Assembly (NCBI RefSeq): GCF_963678225.1
Contig: NZ_OY782764.1
Coordinates: forward strand, 3,415,001-3,479,000
Direction: 5' to 3'
Source: an uncultured Cohaesibacter sp.
GTDB taxonomy: Bacteria; Pseudomonadota; Alphaproteobacteria; Rhizobiales; Cohaesibacteraceae
DNA length: 64,000 nucleotides
The position numbers and the translations under genes are program-made. Numbering within the stretch: position 1 is the stretch's first letter; each line of letters begins with the position of its first letter. Below are positions 18,564 through 29,578 of this stretch, one piece after another. A model generated the notes under the pieces. The model was not told the DNA's origin and searched no databases. It was given only the letters and a program-made list of their open reading frames with translations.

Positions 18564-19076
18564 TTAATGCAAGGATTCCAGATCGCGCAGGGCATCGCGG
18601 TCCATGATCATGGTGCCGAGAATCATGTCGTGCAACAGTTGCTTGCGGCGAGTGAAAAGGCCCACGAGAATGATCAAGGGCGTCAGGATTGTGTTGCCAA
18701 ACCAGAATAGCAGACTGTGCATGATGGCCAGCAGCGCATAGGGCTTGGCACCATGCCACAGCCGCATCTCAAGCCCCATCACACGCATGCCCGGCGTTGC
18801 GGCTTTATAGCCTCCCAGTGTCAAACCGATATAAGGCAAGGCCACTATGGGAAGCAGTGCCGCATAGAGCAGCCAACCAAGCCCGAAGGTGATAACGCCC
18901 ACCACGGCAATAACCAGCGATGCCGCTATCATCAGAAGCATGATCAGGAAAGAGTCGATGATAAAGGCCAGAATGCGGCGGGAGAGAATGCCATCAAATA
19001 GAGCTGGATGGATGTCCGGGTTGAATGCATTCCTGCGTTCCGCATTTGGATCATAAGCCACATTGGCGTTGTTCAT
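18564..19076 (-). CDS. RDD family membrane protein
   Basis: This 170-residue protein has three to four membrane helices. The RDD signature is seen in SRRILAFIIDSFLIM (Arg and Asp in the first helix) and later in GYKAATPGMRVMGLEM. The biochemical function of RDD proteins is mostly unknown; some act in ion or metabolite transport. I chose the ATG at 19076, preceded by AAAGGA; an upstream start at 19172 would add a soluble stretch not seen in the family. Conserved near bpt and hemB in related genomes, as here. Confidence 0.85.
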   Translation of the reverse strand: MNNANVAYDPNAERRNAFNPDIHPALFDGILSRRILAFIIDSFLIMLLMIAASLVIAVVGVITFGLGWLLYAALLPIVALPYIGLTLGGYKAATPGMRVMGLEMRLWHGAKPYALLAIMHSLLFWFGNTILTPLIILVGLFTRRKQLLHDMILGTMIMDRDALRDLESLH

Positions 19077-19351
19077 CGAAAAGAGGATCCTTTCTGGTCC
19101 TGTCGTTTGCCCGCATTGGGCGGGGCGCACAATTGATATAGATGAAGTGCGTATCTTGAGAGGACTTTTCAAGGATATTTCGGCTTCAAGGGAGAAAATA
19201 TAGTGAAAAACGGCTCTTGAAAATCGAACCTCAGTGACCGGGTAAGAAAATCAGAGGCTAATTGACCGCTGCTTATTGAATCGGTGGGTGAATATTTAAA
19301 ATTGTCGTATGGATATTTCCCCAAAAACTCTGCCCGATACAGAACCAAATA

Positions 19352-19387
19352 AAAGCGGGCATATCATGCTCGTTGATATACCCGCTT
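19352..19387 (-). terminator. Terminator of chemoreceptor gene
   Basis: AAAGCGGG...TATCA pairs with TGATAT...CCCGCTTT. On the minus strand the stem is followed by a TTTTATTT run, 22 bases beyond the chemoreceptor stop at 19409. Confidence 0.75.
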
Positions 19388-19408
19388 TGTTTGTCATTCA
19401 TCTGGAAG

Positions 19409-21142
19409 TCAGGATGCTGCTCGCAAGGAGCCATTCTTTTCCAGTGTCGCCACAAGTCGTGAAATGCTGTCAATGACGTCGGCGCTGGCTTTTTCCAGTT
19501 CGCGCAAAAGGCCGAAGCCTTCATCCTTGTTGTCCTCAGCACAGGCCTTGACGATTTGGATCGCCACATCATGAACTTTTTTATGTGGGGCCTCCAGGGC
19601 GGTGAAGGCCGGGAGCCGCCGGATTTCCGGATCATTGATGCCGTCATACCATTGCCCCAAACGGCAGCCGTGGTGATCGGCCAATTTCGCCGTTTTGGCA
19701 TTTTCACGACCGGTGAGGATATTGACGATGCGTTTGGTGAACAGCACATGATCGATTTTGGCCATTTCGCAAAGCGATAATGCATCACCATCCTGGAACA
19801 GGGTGCTGGCATTCTCGGCGAAATGGTCGTTGCTGTTCTGGAGCGTGTCCGACATGCCGATGAGCATTTTTTCATTTTCGGCATTGAGTTCGGCCACGCC
19901 TGAGACCGATTCAGAAATCTCCTGCGTTGCAACGGTCTGCTGCTGGATAATCTGGGAGACTTCCTGCATGTTGCGGTTGACTTCGCCAACTTGCGAACCG
20001 ATTTGCTCCATTAGCTGGTTCGCACCTTGAATGGCGTTTTCACCATCGCCGATTGCTTCTCGAGAGGTTGAAACGGCCGTTTGAATGGTGCGCATGCCAC
20101 CACTGAGCGCGTTGATACGGTTTGTTATGTCTTCCGTTGCCTTGGTCGTTTGTCCTGCTAGCGCCTTGACCTCGTTGGCAACCACGGCAAAGCCTTTGCC
20201 CGCTTCGCCCGCTCGTGCGGCTTCTATTGTGGCGTTGAGCGCCAGCAGATTGGTCTGGTTGGCGATCTTGTCGATGACTGTAAGAAATGAGCCGATCTGT
20301 TCAGACGCTTGAACAAGATCATTGAGGCTTGTTTCCGTTTGCGATGAAGCCGTAGCTATGTTGGTCATGGCAGAGGACACGGCTTGCATGGTTGCAAGGC
20401 CCTGAGTGACCGTTTGATGGGTCTCTTTGGCACCATCTGCCGTTAGATCCGATGTTTCGGAGATTTGGCCGATTGAACCTGCCAACTCGGAGACTGCAGC
20501 CGAAATGGCCTGTACATTGCTCGTCGCGGTGTGGGTGTTGCGCGTAAGAATGGCCATGTCAGCGCAGATTTCATTGATTTCGACCGCAGCATTGGATAGC
20601 GCGCGCAAGTTGCCCTGATGGCAGGCGCTGTCTCCCTGAGAGGCAAAGCTCTCCGCTCCTCCAAGAGCAGATAAGGTGCCTATCATATCGGAGAAGACGA
20701 GAGCGATAACATTTTGCATCTCACCAATCTGTGCTTTGCTGCCGCCTCGATGGGATTTGGTGACCAAAGACACCAACTCAAGGAGTGATCTGGCATAGAG
20801 AGCCATAACAGCATGTGCGCTTGCGCCTGATGCCTTGAGTGCCGCTCCGTTTTCTTTTGCGTTGCGTACAATCTCATTGGGGCTGGAAGCCTTCAGCATT
20901 CTGGCAAGGTGCGAGGGATGGCCCAACGTTGCCGTTGTCTGGCTCCCTGTTGAAGATTGGAACATGCGGGCCAAATCCGTTTGCTGGTCAATGCAAGAAC
21001 GAATTGTCTTGGCCACAGAAGGAAGGTCTTTCTCCAGCTTCGGGGAAACCGCTTGAATGCCTTTGGTGGCGGTTCCTGCGGAGATAAAGGAGAAGGTTTG
21101 TTCCAGCTCTGAAAGGTTGTTTTGTTGGCTATGCTGCGACAT
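19409..21142 (-). CDS. Soluble methyl-accepting chemotaxis protein with C-terminal CZB domain
   Basis: This 577-residue chemoreceptor has no membrane helix, so it should sit in the cytoplasm. Residues 1-190 form a helical sensory region I cannot assign. The MCP signalling hairpin follows (about 190-455) with the highly conserved tip [22 protein letters not shown] zinc-binding CZB domain (about 460-570) shows the His/Cys pattern [18 protein letters not shown] and PHKKVHD. CZB receptors are known to respond to zinc or hypochlorite through the Cys-zinc core. The ATG at 21142 is preferred over one 48 bases upstream. No other chemotaxis gene is nearby. Confidence 0.9.
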   Translation of the reverse strand: MSQHSQQNNLSELEQTFSFISAGTATKGIQAVSPKLEKDLPSVAKTIRSCIDQQTDLARMFQSSTGSQTTATLGHPSHLARMLKASSPNEIVRNAKENGAALKASGASAHAVMALYARSLLELVSLVTKSHRGGSKAQIGEMQNVIALVFSDMIGTLSALGGAESFASQGDSACHQGNLRALSNAAVEINEICADMAILTRNTHTATSNVQAISAAVSELAGSIGQISETSDLTADGAKETHQTVTQGLATMQAVSSAMTNIATASSQTETSLNDLVQASEQIGSFLTVIDKIANQTNLLALNATIEAARAGEAGKGFAVVANEVKALAGQTTKATEDITNRINALSGGMRTIQTAVSTSREAIGDGENAIQGANQLMEQIGSQVGEVNRNMQEVSQIIQQQTVATQEISESVSGVAELNAENEKMLIGMSDTLQNSNDHFAENASTLFQDGDALSLCEMAKIDHVLFTKRIVNILTGRENAKTAKLADHHGCRLGQWYDGINDPEIRRLPAFTALEAPHKKVHDVAIQIVKACAEDNKDEGFGLLRELEKASADVIDSISRLVATLEKNGSLRAAS

Positions 21143-21304
21143 CGGTCTCAAGGTTCTTCTTGTTAAAAGGACACATGAGAAAATTATCAATGCAGATGCA
21201 CTTGAAAATGGTTAACGAAATAATTCAAGGCGCCAAAAATACCCGTAATCACAAGAAAAATTTCTGCATCTTCTAGTAAAATTACCTGTTTTTACGAGAA
21301 AATT

Positions 21305-22552
21305 TTAGTCAGAAATGTCCGGTTTGTTGAGATATTCCACACTGTGTCCTGCTGATTCGATGGCCATAATGATCTCATTTGCGTGAGCTGCGTCTCTGGT
21401 TTCTATGGTAATATCGATGGAGGCTCCCTTGACTGGAACATTCAGGAATGTGCGGTGATGATCGACCTCCAGAATATTGCCGCCAAGGTCTCCGATGATC
21501 CTTGAAAGCTCGGCGAGAATACCCGGGCGATCAGGGATGGTGATCCGAAGGCCAACGATTTGCTGCTTTCTTCCAAGCTGGCGCACGATAATTGAGGACA
21601 GCAGGCGAGGGTCGATATTGCCGCCTCCCAGAACCAAACCGACTTTCTTATCCTTGAAACGGGCCGGCTCGGCGATCACGGCTGCCAATGGCACCGCTCC
21701 GGCACCTTCTGCCATCGTCTTGAGATAGGTTGCATAGGCATTGATCGCCCGCTCGATATCGCGTTCTGTTACCAATATAATGTCGTCCAGAATCTCTGAG
21801 GCGATTTCAGCGGTCAATTTGCCAGCTTTTTTGACGGCGATACCCTCGGCCAAAGACTGCCCCCCGCAGAACAGGTCCTTGTGCTTGAGCTCATTATACA
21901 TGGTTGGGTAGAGTTCACTCTCAACCCCGATCACTTCGATCTGCGGGTTGATGCTCTTGGCGGCGATGGCTATGCCGGAAATCATGCCACCTCCGCCGAT
22001 GGGCACGATCAGTGTTTCAAGATCGGGCACATCGGCGAGCATTTCCAGCGCGATTGTGCCCTGTCCGGCGATGATCTTATAGTCATCATAAGGGTGAACG
22101 AAGGTCAGACCTCTGTTCTTGGCAAGGCGCATGGCCGCATCGCCGGCCTCGGCGACTGTTTCGCCCTCCAGAATAACCTCTGCACCAAAGCCCTTGGTTG
22201 CTGCGACTTTCACGAAGGGTGTAAATTCCGGCATAACGATGAGGGAAGGAATACCCAGTCTCGTCGCATGAAGTGCCACAGCTTGTGCATGGTTGCCTGC
22301 GGACATGGCGATGACACCGTGTTTGCGCTCTTCATCACTCAGAGATAGTAGCTTGTTAAGTGCGCCTCGTTCCTTGAAGGCGTTGGTCACCTGCATATTG
22401 TCATATTTGACGTAGATGTTTGCGCCCAGAATATCGGAAAGCTGTTTGGCGGGGAGCGTCGGTGTGCGAAGAACTGCGCCCTTAATCTTGTCAGCAGCCT
22501 GCATGATGTCCGAGAGAGTGGGGCGGGTTGAGGCAGAAGAACGATCAGACAT
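21305..22552 (-). CDS. ilvA: Threonine ammonia-lyase with C-terminal ACT domain
   Basis: This 415-residue PLP enzyme converts threonine to 2-oxobutanoate. Lys60 in NAFKERGA is the PLP lysine, SAGNHAQAVA grips the substrate carboxylate, and the GGGGMISG loop binds the PLP phosphate. One ACT domain fills about residues 335-410, as in the short IlvA/TdcB-ACT form, so length alone does not separate biosynthetic from catabolic roles. I chose the ATG at 22552 because residues before it are not conserved. The gene is divergent from a GNAT gene across 305 bases. Confidence 0.9.
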   Translation of the reverse strand: MSDRSSASTRPTLSDIMQAADKIKGAVLRTPTLPAKQLSDILGANIYVKYDNMQVTNAFKERGALNKLLSLSDEERKHGVIAMSAGNHAQAVALHATRLGIPSLIVMPEFTPFVKVAATKGFGAEVILEGETVAEAGDAAMRLAKNRGLTFVHPYDDYKIIAGQGTIALEMLADVPDLETLIVPIGGGGMISGIAIAAKSINPQIEVIGVESELYPTMYNELKHKDLFCGGQSLAEGIAVKKAGKLTAEIASEILDDIILVTERDIERAINAYATYLKTMAEGAGAVPLAAVIAEPARFKDKKVGLVLGGGNIDPRLLSSIIVRQLGRKQQIVGLRITIPDRPGILAELSRIIGDLGGNILEVDHHRTFLNVPVKGASIDITIETRDAAHANEIIMAIESAGHSVEYLNKPDISD

Positions 22553-22857
22553 CACATAGGCTCGCTTTGGTAGGAAAAGGTTCAGAGACAATGCCTTAAC
22601 ATTGCCACGCATTCAAATGATTTTGAGCCACTTAAAGCGAAGGTGGTATCCGGGTTGGAAAAACCGAGCGGGATGAATACCGGCGGTTGTCGATCCTTGC
22701 CCTTTTTTCCGTTGATGAAGGGATAAAGAACTGTTTTGACCATATCCCGTGCGCTAGTTTCAAACGAAAGCTGGTAGCGCGAGGAAGAACGCTAAAACCA
22801 TGATCTTCTTTCTGCTAAAAGCGCAATAGAGAATGCGAATAGCGAAGGAACGGCCGC
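22553..22857. other. Divergent intergenic region, ilvA / GNAT
   Basis: The 305 bases hold no ORF I believe in. Promoters for both flanking genes must lie here, but I see no strong -35/-10 pair. No leader peptide rich in Ile, Leu or Val codons was found upstream of ilvA. Confidence 0.5.
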
Positions 22858-23400
22858 GTGTCAGAAATTGTCTATCAAACATTAGGCGCTGAAAAGCTGA
22901 GTGAAACCCTTGATGATTTGGCAACCATCCTGCATGGATGCGTGCAAAATGGGGCCAGTGTCAGTTTTATTCATCCTTTCAGCAAGGAAGATGCGCGTCG
23001 CTTCTGGCTTGAAGATGTCTTTCCCAAGGTTGAAAAGGGGGAAACCATTTTGTTGGTCGCGCGAGCTGATGAACGCCTAGTCGGCACCGTCCAACTGCAA
23101 GCGAAGTTGCCACCCAATCAGGCTCATCGATGCGAAGTGGCCAAGCTGTTGGTGCATCCTGACTATCGCAAACGGGGTATTGCCACGACATTGATGGAAA
23201 ATCTCGAGCTGGAAGCAAGAGCCTTGGGCAAGAGTCTTATCACGCTCGACACCCGCTCGGGTGATCAGGCTGAACCGCTCTATATTCTTCTTGATTACAA
23301 GATCGCCGGACGGATTCCCAACTTTGCCAGAGCGGCCGATTGTGATCGTCTGGATTCTACGACCTATATGTATAAGATTCTCGACCAGACCGACCTGTAG
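22858..23400 (+). CDS. GNAT family N-acetyltransferase
   Basis: This 180-residue acetyl-CoA-dependent acetyltransferase has the acetyl-CoA-binding motif A seen as AKLLVHPDYRKRGIATTLM (about residues 97-115), followed by LITLDTRSGDQAEPLY. The acceptor is unknown; the fold covers antibiotics, amines and protein N-termini. The start is a GTG at 22858 with a GAAGGAACG ribosome-binding site. It is convergent with hemB with only 34 bases between the stops. Confidence 0.88.
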   Translation: MSEIVYQTLGAEKLSETLDDLATILHGCVQNGASVSFIHPFSKEDARRFWLEDVFPKVEKGETILLVARADERLVGTVQLQAKLPPNQAHRCEVAKLLVHPDYRKRGIATTLMENLELEARALGKSLITLDTRSGDQAEPLYILLDYKIAGRIPNFARAADCDRLDSTTYMYKILDQTDL

Positions 23401-23434
23401 GGCCGGTCTGAAATGAGAATAATCGGGGCAGAAC

Positions 23435-24523
<1,089 letters not shown>

Positions 24524-24771
24524 TCAGTCAAGGCGCTGCAAACTGAAGGCTGTCTTGGGAAAGTCGTGCCCAATGCTAATCAACTTGCGGGCAGAACAAA
24601 ACTGACCAATTGGTAATGATGGCAGGCCTGTTGAAACCATGCGCCATGCAGGAACAACATCTAGCTCGATTCATTGTCTGACTTGATCGCATCCGGTGTA
24701 GGCTATATTGAAAAGTAAGTGAAAATCGGATCAAACAATGAAGAAGAGCGCTGAGCGCGCAGGATAAGATC

Positions 24772-25803
24772 ATGGATGACATGCTATTTGAGAAACGCGG
24801 ATGCGTAGGGCTTGTTACCCTCAATAGGGCAAAAGCGCTCAATGCCCTGACTATAAACATGATCAACGCGCTTTCGGCACAACTCAAGCATTGGGAGAGT
24901 GATGATACCGTCAAGGCCGTCATTCTCATGTCCGCAAGTGAGCGTGCTTTTTCCGCAGGGGCTGATATTCGTTTCGTCTATAATAGCCGCGCAAACCCGC
25001 CTTACGATTTCTTCCGTGTTGAATATCTGATGAATTGCGCGATGTTCCGCTATCCAAAGCCCTATATTTCACTGGTTGATGGCATTGTTATGGGGGGAGG
25101 CGTCGGTCTGTCTTTCCATGGACGCTATATTGCGGCTGGCAGTAAGACCCTCTTTGCCATGCCCGAAACAGGAATCGGCTTTTTTCCCGATGTCGGCGGG
25201 TCATATTTCCTGCCTCGGATGCCGCGGCATGTCGGCCTATATTGCGGCATGACAGGAGCGCGACTTGGGCAGGCGGACTGCCTGAAATTCGGTTTGGTAA
25301 CGCACGCAGTTGAACCAGATCATTTTCCCGCGGTTCTGGATGCGATTTCCAATGGTGCCAAGCCGGAAAACTGTTTGGCTAAATATTCTGAAGAGGCAAA
25401 AGGTGAGGGGCTTGAGGAAGAGAAGCTGAGCGTGATTGAAAATGCGTTTTCTGGCAGATCGGTCTCTGAGATCAGAGCAAACCTTAAAGCCGATCCGCAT
25501 CCGTTTGCAAAAGAGACGCTTGACCTTATGTTCTCGCGCTCTCCCATGTCTGTGCATGTCGCCTTTGAACAAATGCGCCGCGGAGCAACATTGAGGTTTG
25601 AAGACTGCATGGCAATGGAATATCGAATCCTTGAGCGTATTCTCAACGACAATGACTTTTATGAGGGCGTGAGGGCCACGATCGTCGATAAGGATGGGGC
25701 TCCCAGGTGGAATCCCGTTTCCTTTGATGATGTTTCAGAGGAAAAGGTGCAGGCCTATTTCTTGCCTCTTGATCCGGATCGCGAATTGTTCAATGGCTCA
25801 TAA
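24772..25803 (+). CDS. 3-hydroxyisobutyryl-CoA hydrolase-like enoyl-CoA hydratase/isomerase family protein
   Basis: This 343-residue crotonase-fold protein has the features of 3-hydroxyisobutyryl-CoA hydrolase (valine breakdown): SAGADIRFVY for the CoA oxyanion hole, DGIVMGGGVGLS, and the long PETGIGFFPDVGGSYFLPR block with the catalytic acidic residues. The extended C-terminal half (FEQMRRGATLRFEDCMAMEYR) separates it from ordinary enoyl-CoA hydratases of about 260 residues. AGGATAAG precedes the ATG. No other valine-degradation gene is adjacent, so the pathway role is inferred from family only. Confidence 0.85.
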   Translation: MDDMLFEKRGCVGLVTLNRAKALNALTINMINALSAQLKHWESDDTVKAVILMSASERAFSAGADIRFVYNSRANPPYDFFRVEYLMNCAMFRYPKPYISLVDGIVMGGGVGLSFHGRYIAAGSKTLFAMPETGIGFFPDVGGSYFLPRMPRHVGLYCGMTGARLGQADCLKFGLVTHAVEPDHFPAVLDAISNGAKPENCLAKYSEEAKGEGLEEEKLSVIENAFSGRSVSEIRANLKADPHPFAKETLDLMFSRSPMSVHVAFEQMRRGATLRFEDCMAMEYRILERILNDNDFYEGVRATIVDKDGAPRWNPVSFDDVSEEKVQAYFLPLDPDRELFNGS

Positions 25804-25921
25804 GAGCCTATGATTTGACTATCTTACCCAACAGTGCTCGCGCTATAAGACATCAAGGGTAGACACCATTCTCGCGGGGCGATCATGTTCCCGCATATGC
25901 AAAGACTGAATAGAAACTGCC

Positions 25922-26344
25922 ATGACGCTCAGACTGACCGATGTTTCCCCGAAATACTGGGGTGAGAATTTGCCCTATTGGCTGATTGTTCTGGCGCGTG
26001 TCGGGAGCATCGCCCTGATGTTGAGCGGCTTGTTCTATTGGGTCGATATTCTTGGGGTGTTTGGGGAGAGCGGACTTCAGCGCGGAATTTGGCTCGCTCC
26101 CGTTGGTCGGGTCATTCTGGCCTGCTCCTTCCTCATCGCGTCTGTCGGTGTGTGGCAGTTGGCATTCTGGGGTGTTGTCATGTGGGTGCTGAGCGCGGTA
26201 ACCCAGGCTCTGGCCATCCTGCTGGTTGAGGACTTTACCCTATATTCCGGCTTTATTACCATTGCGCATACTATCGGATTGATTGCGCTATCCATTTGTT
26301 GTGGCTGGCTTGTCTATCGCTCTTCAAAGCAGCAGGAAATCTGA
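25922..26344 (+). CDS. DUF6163 family membrane protein
   Basis: This 140-residue protein has four membrane helices (about residues 19-42, 60-80, 85-103 and 110-130) and short polar ends. It resembles the DUF6163 family, found in Hyphomicrobiales next to the LdtR regulator as here. No function is known. The conserved LARVGSIALMLSGLFYW stretch forms the first helix. Its steady neighbourhood with ldtR and an L,D-transpeptidase suggests a cell-envelope role, which is inference. Confidence 0.75.
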   Translation: MTLRLTDVSPKYWGENLPYWLIVLARVGSIALMLSGLFYWVDILGVFGESGLQRGIWLAPVGRVILACSFLIASVGVWQLAFWGVVMWVLSAVTQALAILLVEDFTLYSGFITIAHTIGLIALSICCGWLVYRSSKQQEI

Positions 26345-26767
26345 ATCCATTTCCATCATTCATTCATTCTTTCGGGGCTGAGTAAATTTGCCCAGCAAGA
26401 GAGGCGTGCGCGCTTTTCCTGGAGGACTGCGGTTTGTTGGGAATAACTTGATAAGAAGTGAGCGGTTTCAGAAAGGTTTTGTTAGTGTCTTTGTAAATAG
26501 ATAATGAAGAAATGTCGTATTCCGATGTTTTGAAGTGTTTTTAGATGTCTATGTGAAGTAAATATACGCAAGAAGCAGAGTGTTTAATCAAATTGATAAC
26601 CTGTTATTTACCACGGATGCAGAACTCGACGCAAATTATGTAGAATTAGCGCGATTAGGGCTTTGTTAAGGCTGTTGCTTAAGCAGATTTTATTTAGCGA
26701 CGGCTACTGTGAGTTCAAAGGCGGGCAAACCGCCGCTCAAGTTAAAACAAAAACGAGGCTCAAACAC
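26345..26767. other. AT-rich intergenic region upstream of ldtR
   Basis: The 423 bases have no ORF with family resemblance; an in-frame extension of ldtR from 26663 is possible but poorly conserved. The stretch 26480-26620 is very AT-rich and is the likely promoter zone of ldtR. I see no clear palindromic operator. Confidence 0.5.
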
Positions 26768-27280
26768 ATGATTACGTCACAACGCGCAGTGGAAACAGTT
26801 AGTGAAGCTGAGGGCGACGTAGAGCTTAAACCACTCTACATGGACGCACTCAGGCTCGTAGAGCGCCTGCACCGCAGACTCCTGGATGTTATCAAGGATG
26901 AATTCGAACGTCGCGGCAGAACCGATGTTAACAGCGTGCAAGCTTTGCTTTTGTTCAATATCGGCGATTCAGAAGTGACGGCCGGTGAGCTGCGCTCTCG
27001 CGGCTACTATCAGGGGTCAAACGTCTCCTACAACCTGAAAAAACTGGTTGATATGGGATATGTAAATCACGAACGCTCCCGCGTTGACCGCCGCTCTGTC
27101 CGTATCTCCCTATCGGATAAAGGGTTGGAAGTGCGTCAGATAGTGAGCGAGCTTTATGAACGTCACATCGCAACGATCGAGCAGGTCGGTGGAATTGCTA
27201 CGGAAGACTTTGCTCTTCTGAACAAATCCCTACAGCGTCTGGAACGCTTCTGGACTGACCAGATCCTCTATCGTCTCTAA
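26768..27280 (+). CDS. ldtR: LdtR-type MarR family transcriptional regulator
   Basis: This 170-residue winged-helix regulator has a recognition region with TAGELRSRGYYQGSNVSYNLKKLVDMGYV and a wing at ERSRVDRRSVRISLS, matching LdtR described in Liberibacter and Sinorhizobium, where it controls an L,D-transpeptidase gene and osmotic-stress tolerance. An L,D-transpeptidase gene lies 490 bases downstream, as in those genomes. I chose the ATG at 26768; a longer version from 26663 would add 35 basic, unconserved residues. A perfect terminator follows at 27442. Confidence 0.88.
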   Translation: MITSQRAVETVSEAEGDVELKPLYMDALRLVERLHRRLLDVIKDEFERRGRTDVNSVQALLLFNIGDSEVTAGELRSRGYYQGSNVSYNLKKLVDMGYVNHERSRVDRRSVRISLSDKGLEVRQIVSELYERHIATIEQVGGIATEDFALLNKSLQRLERFWTDQILYRL

Positions 27281-27441
27281 CGGATTTGCCCTGCCATGTC
27301 GTCCCGCAAAGAAACGGCAGAAGAGGGCAACTGCAGTGAGCCTTGAGTGCACTGTTCCTACTGAAACGATGGCCAAAGCGAGCGCAAGCGACATATCCTG
27401 CTCGTTTCAATGATGTTCATAATCTGACCAGTATCAGTTTC

Positions 27442-27472
27442 CCTCGCAAGGCTTGTCCTTGCGAGGTTTTTT
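27442..27472 (+). terminator. Terminator after ldtR
   Basis: CCTCGCAAGG (27442-27451) and CCTTGCGAGG (27457-27466) form a perfect ten-base-pair stem with a five-base loop, followed by six T. It separates ldtR from the L,D-transpeptidase gene. Confidence 0.92.
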
Positions 27473-27772
27473 AGTTTGTCCGGTCTGGTATTCCTGCAAC
27501 AGTTTTCAAAAACGTGATCATGACATCCAGAATTTGCCACATTCTGTTGCCAATTGCTTTTTGGTTGCCGAAAAGTATTCATTAAGAATGCGGTAATAAG
27601 TGTTCAGCAAAGCTCTTTAGGGTCTTCAAACATGCGAGTCAGGGTTCTAGACTGTTCGCAATTGGGAAAATATTCCTGTTTGATGTGATTCTGAGCAGCC
27701 CAACCTATTCGGGCACCGATATAATTGAATATGTGATACAACCTGTTGGCACAGGTGGATTCTGCGAAAAGA
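27473..27772. other. Intergenic region before L,D-transpeptidase gene
   Basis: These 300 bases carry no believable ORF. AT-rich segments around 27565-27600 and 27715-27745 may be the promoter and the LdtR-binding region, but I cannot define a site. Confidence 0.4.
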
Positions 27773-29107
27773 ATGGCGAAAGTGACCATGACAAATTCAA
27801 AACCGGGATATAGTGAAATCGTGACTAAGCAAAAGATGAATCGCCGTACATTCCTGACTTCCGGGTCTCAAATGGTGGCGGGTTTTGCGACAGCCCTTTC
27901 AACCCCGGCTTTTGCACAAGCGGTAAACCCGATCGATGAGGTGCTCAATCAAAGCCCGGTCGAATGGGGGGACCGTTTTGATACTCCGGGCCAGACGGTT
28001 GCGGCTGTCCGTACCGCTGAGCCAACCCTTTCGCCATCAACCGTCTCTAACATTGAAAATGCGATGCAGATCTATTACGGCATCGTACAGCGAGGCGGTT
28101 GGCCGATTGTTCCTGATGATCAGGTGCTGCGCCTCGGCCATAAATCGCCCGCAGTGGTTATCCTGCGTGAACGTCTGGGGATGTCCGGTGATCTGATGCA
28201 GAATATCGGTGTCAACGATGTTTTTGACTCCTATGTTGATGCTGCTGTGCGCCGCTTCCAGTCGCGTCATGGCATTCATCCCGATGGTGTCATTGGCAAG
28301 GAAACCTTCGCGGCCATGAATGTGCCGGTGCAGGTGCGTTTGCGCCAGCTTGAAACCAACCTCGTGCGTGTGCGTTCGATGTCAGGTTTTCTTGGCAAGC
28401 GCTATGTTATGGTCAATATTCCGGCTGCTGAGATTGAAACTGTCGAAGATGGTCAGGTTCACTCCCGTCATACGGCGGTTGTTGGCAAGATTGATCGCCA
28501 GACACCGGTTCTCAAAAGCACGATTCATGAAATCAATTTCAACCCCTATTGGCATGTTCCGGCAAGCATCATCCGCAAGGATTTGATCCCTAAAATGCTG
28601 AAGGATCCCAATTATTTGCGGGATAACAAGATCCATATTCGCGATCTGAAGAACAATGTCGAGCTGGATGCCTCTCAGGTGGACTGGACGACTGACGAAG
28701 CGCTGAACTACCAGTTCCGTCAGGAGCCGGGCGCCAAAAACTCGATGGGCTCGATCAAGATCAACTTCCACAACAAATATGCGGTTTACCTGCATGACAC
28801 GCCATCAAAAACCCTGTTTGGCAACAGCTATAGGTTCCATTCTTCGGGCTGCGTGCGTGTTCAGAATGTGCGTGAATTTGTTGTCTGGGTTCTTGAAGAC
28901 ACCCCGGGTTGGGATCGTTTTGCCATTGATGAGGTGATCCGTTCAGGCGAACGTGAAGATGTGTCGGTCCGCGGTAAGGTTCCGATTTACATGACCTACA
29001 TCACGGCTTGGGCAACCAGCGAAGGCATGGTTCATTTCCGTGAGGACATTTATGATCGCGACGGTCTTACCGCCATGGCGCCGGCCAGCACTCCTGTTCA
29101 GGGATAA
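27773..29107 (+). CDS. L,D-transpeptidase with peptidoglycan-binding domain
   Basis: This 444-residue periplasmic YkuD-type L,D-transpeptidase should form 3-3 peptidoglycan crosslinks or attach proteins to peptidoglycan. After the signal, a PG_binding_1 domain (about residues 120-182, VRRFQSRHGIHPDG) is followed by the catalytic domain ending in HSSGCVRV with nucleophile Cys360. A twin-arginine-like signal NRRTFL with the cleavage-like AFAQA motif lies 23-50 residues in, so the true start may be the ATG at 27836 and export could be Tat-type. A TTG at 27746 is less likely. It is probably the LdtR target. Confidence 0.9.
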   Translation: MAKVTMTNSKPGYSEIVTKQKMNRRTFLTSGSQMVAGFATALSTPAFAQAVNPIDEVLNQSPVEWGDRFDTPGQTVAAVRTAEPTLSPSTVSNIENAMQIYYGIVQRGGWPIVPDDQVLRLGHKSPAVVILRERLGMSGDLMQNIGVNDVFDSYVDAAVRRFQSRHGIHPDGVIGKETFAAMNVPVQVRLRQLETNLVRVRSMSGFLGKRYVMVNIPAAEIETVEDGQVHSRHTAVVGKIDRQTPVLKSTIHEINFNPYWHVPASIIRKDLIPKMLKDPNYLRDNKIHIRDLKNNVELDASQVDWTTDEALNYQFRQEPGAKNSMGSIKINFHNKYAVYLHDTPSKTLFGNSYRFHSSGCVRVQNVREFVVWVLEDTPGWDRFAIDEVIRSGEREDVSVRGKVPIYMTYITAWATSEGMVHFREDIYDRDGLTAMAPASTPVQG

Positions 29108-29113
29108 AACTTC

Positions 29114-29308
29114 ATGAGCCAGCCCAGACCCGGTGAAATCTATATCGAATTTACGGCAATAGGACAGCAGGTGAAGGCTGTGGCTGTCGATGCCGCGACG
29201 GGTGTCGAGGTGAGTGTTTTCGGTCCGACCAGCGTTTCAAAACAGGACCTGCAGAACCTGGCGGTCAGAAAGCTGAAGCGCAGGCTCGAGCAGCTGGGCA
29301 AAGGGTGA
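29114..29308 (+). CDS. Small conserved alphaproteobacterial protein (DUF6898-like)
   Basis: This 64-residue soluble protein with a small beta-rich look (GEIYIEFTAIGQQVKAVAVDAATGVEVSV) and a basic helical tail (LAVRKLKRRLEQL) resembles the DUF6898 family of short alphaproteobacterial proteins. Its function is unknown; in some genomes related genes have been mislabelled as serine hydroxymethyltransferase because they precede glyA. It starts six bases after the L,D-transpeptidase stop and is probably translated from the same mRNA. Confidence 0.65.
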   Translation: MSQPRPGEIYIEFTAIGQQVKAVAVDAATGVEVSVFGPTSVSKQDLQNLAVRKLKRRLEQLGKG

Positions 29309-29578
29309 GGGGCGTTCTTGCCCCTTGAGCGCGCAATTCATTTCAAGATCTACATGTAAGAGCCGCAAATCCGTCTTGGGTTTGGCTGTGGAGTGTGCTA
29401 AATCCACGAAACAAAGACTATGGTGGCGCAATTTGGTGTACATGGTGTTGCCGAAATGCGCACAATGTTGTGGCCTTCAGTCAATTATTAAAGGCAGACT
29501 CAAAGGGGCATTTGTGATAGCCAATTGCCTCTAGTTCTGATCTATGATCGCCCAACAAACGCGAAGGGGTATTGTTCC

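Noticed and set aside
29309-29578. Glycine or folate riboswitch, or small ORF, upstream of glyA
   Set aside because: No tandem aptamer pattern; the ORF at 29325-29534 has no ribosome-binding site and no protein-like features.
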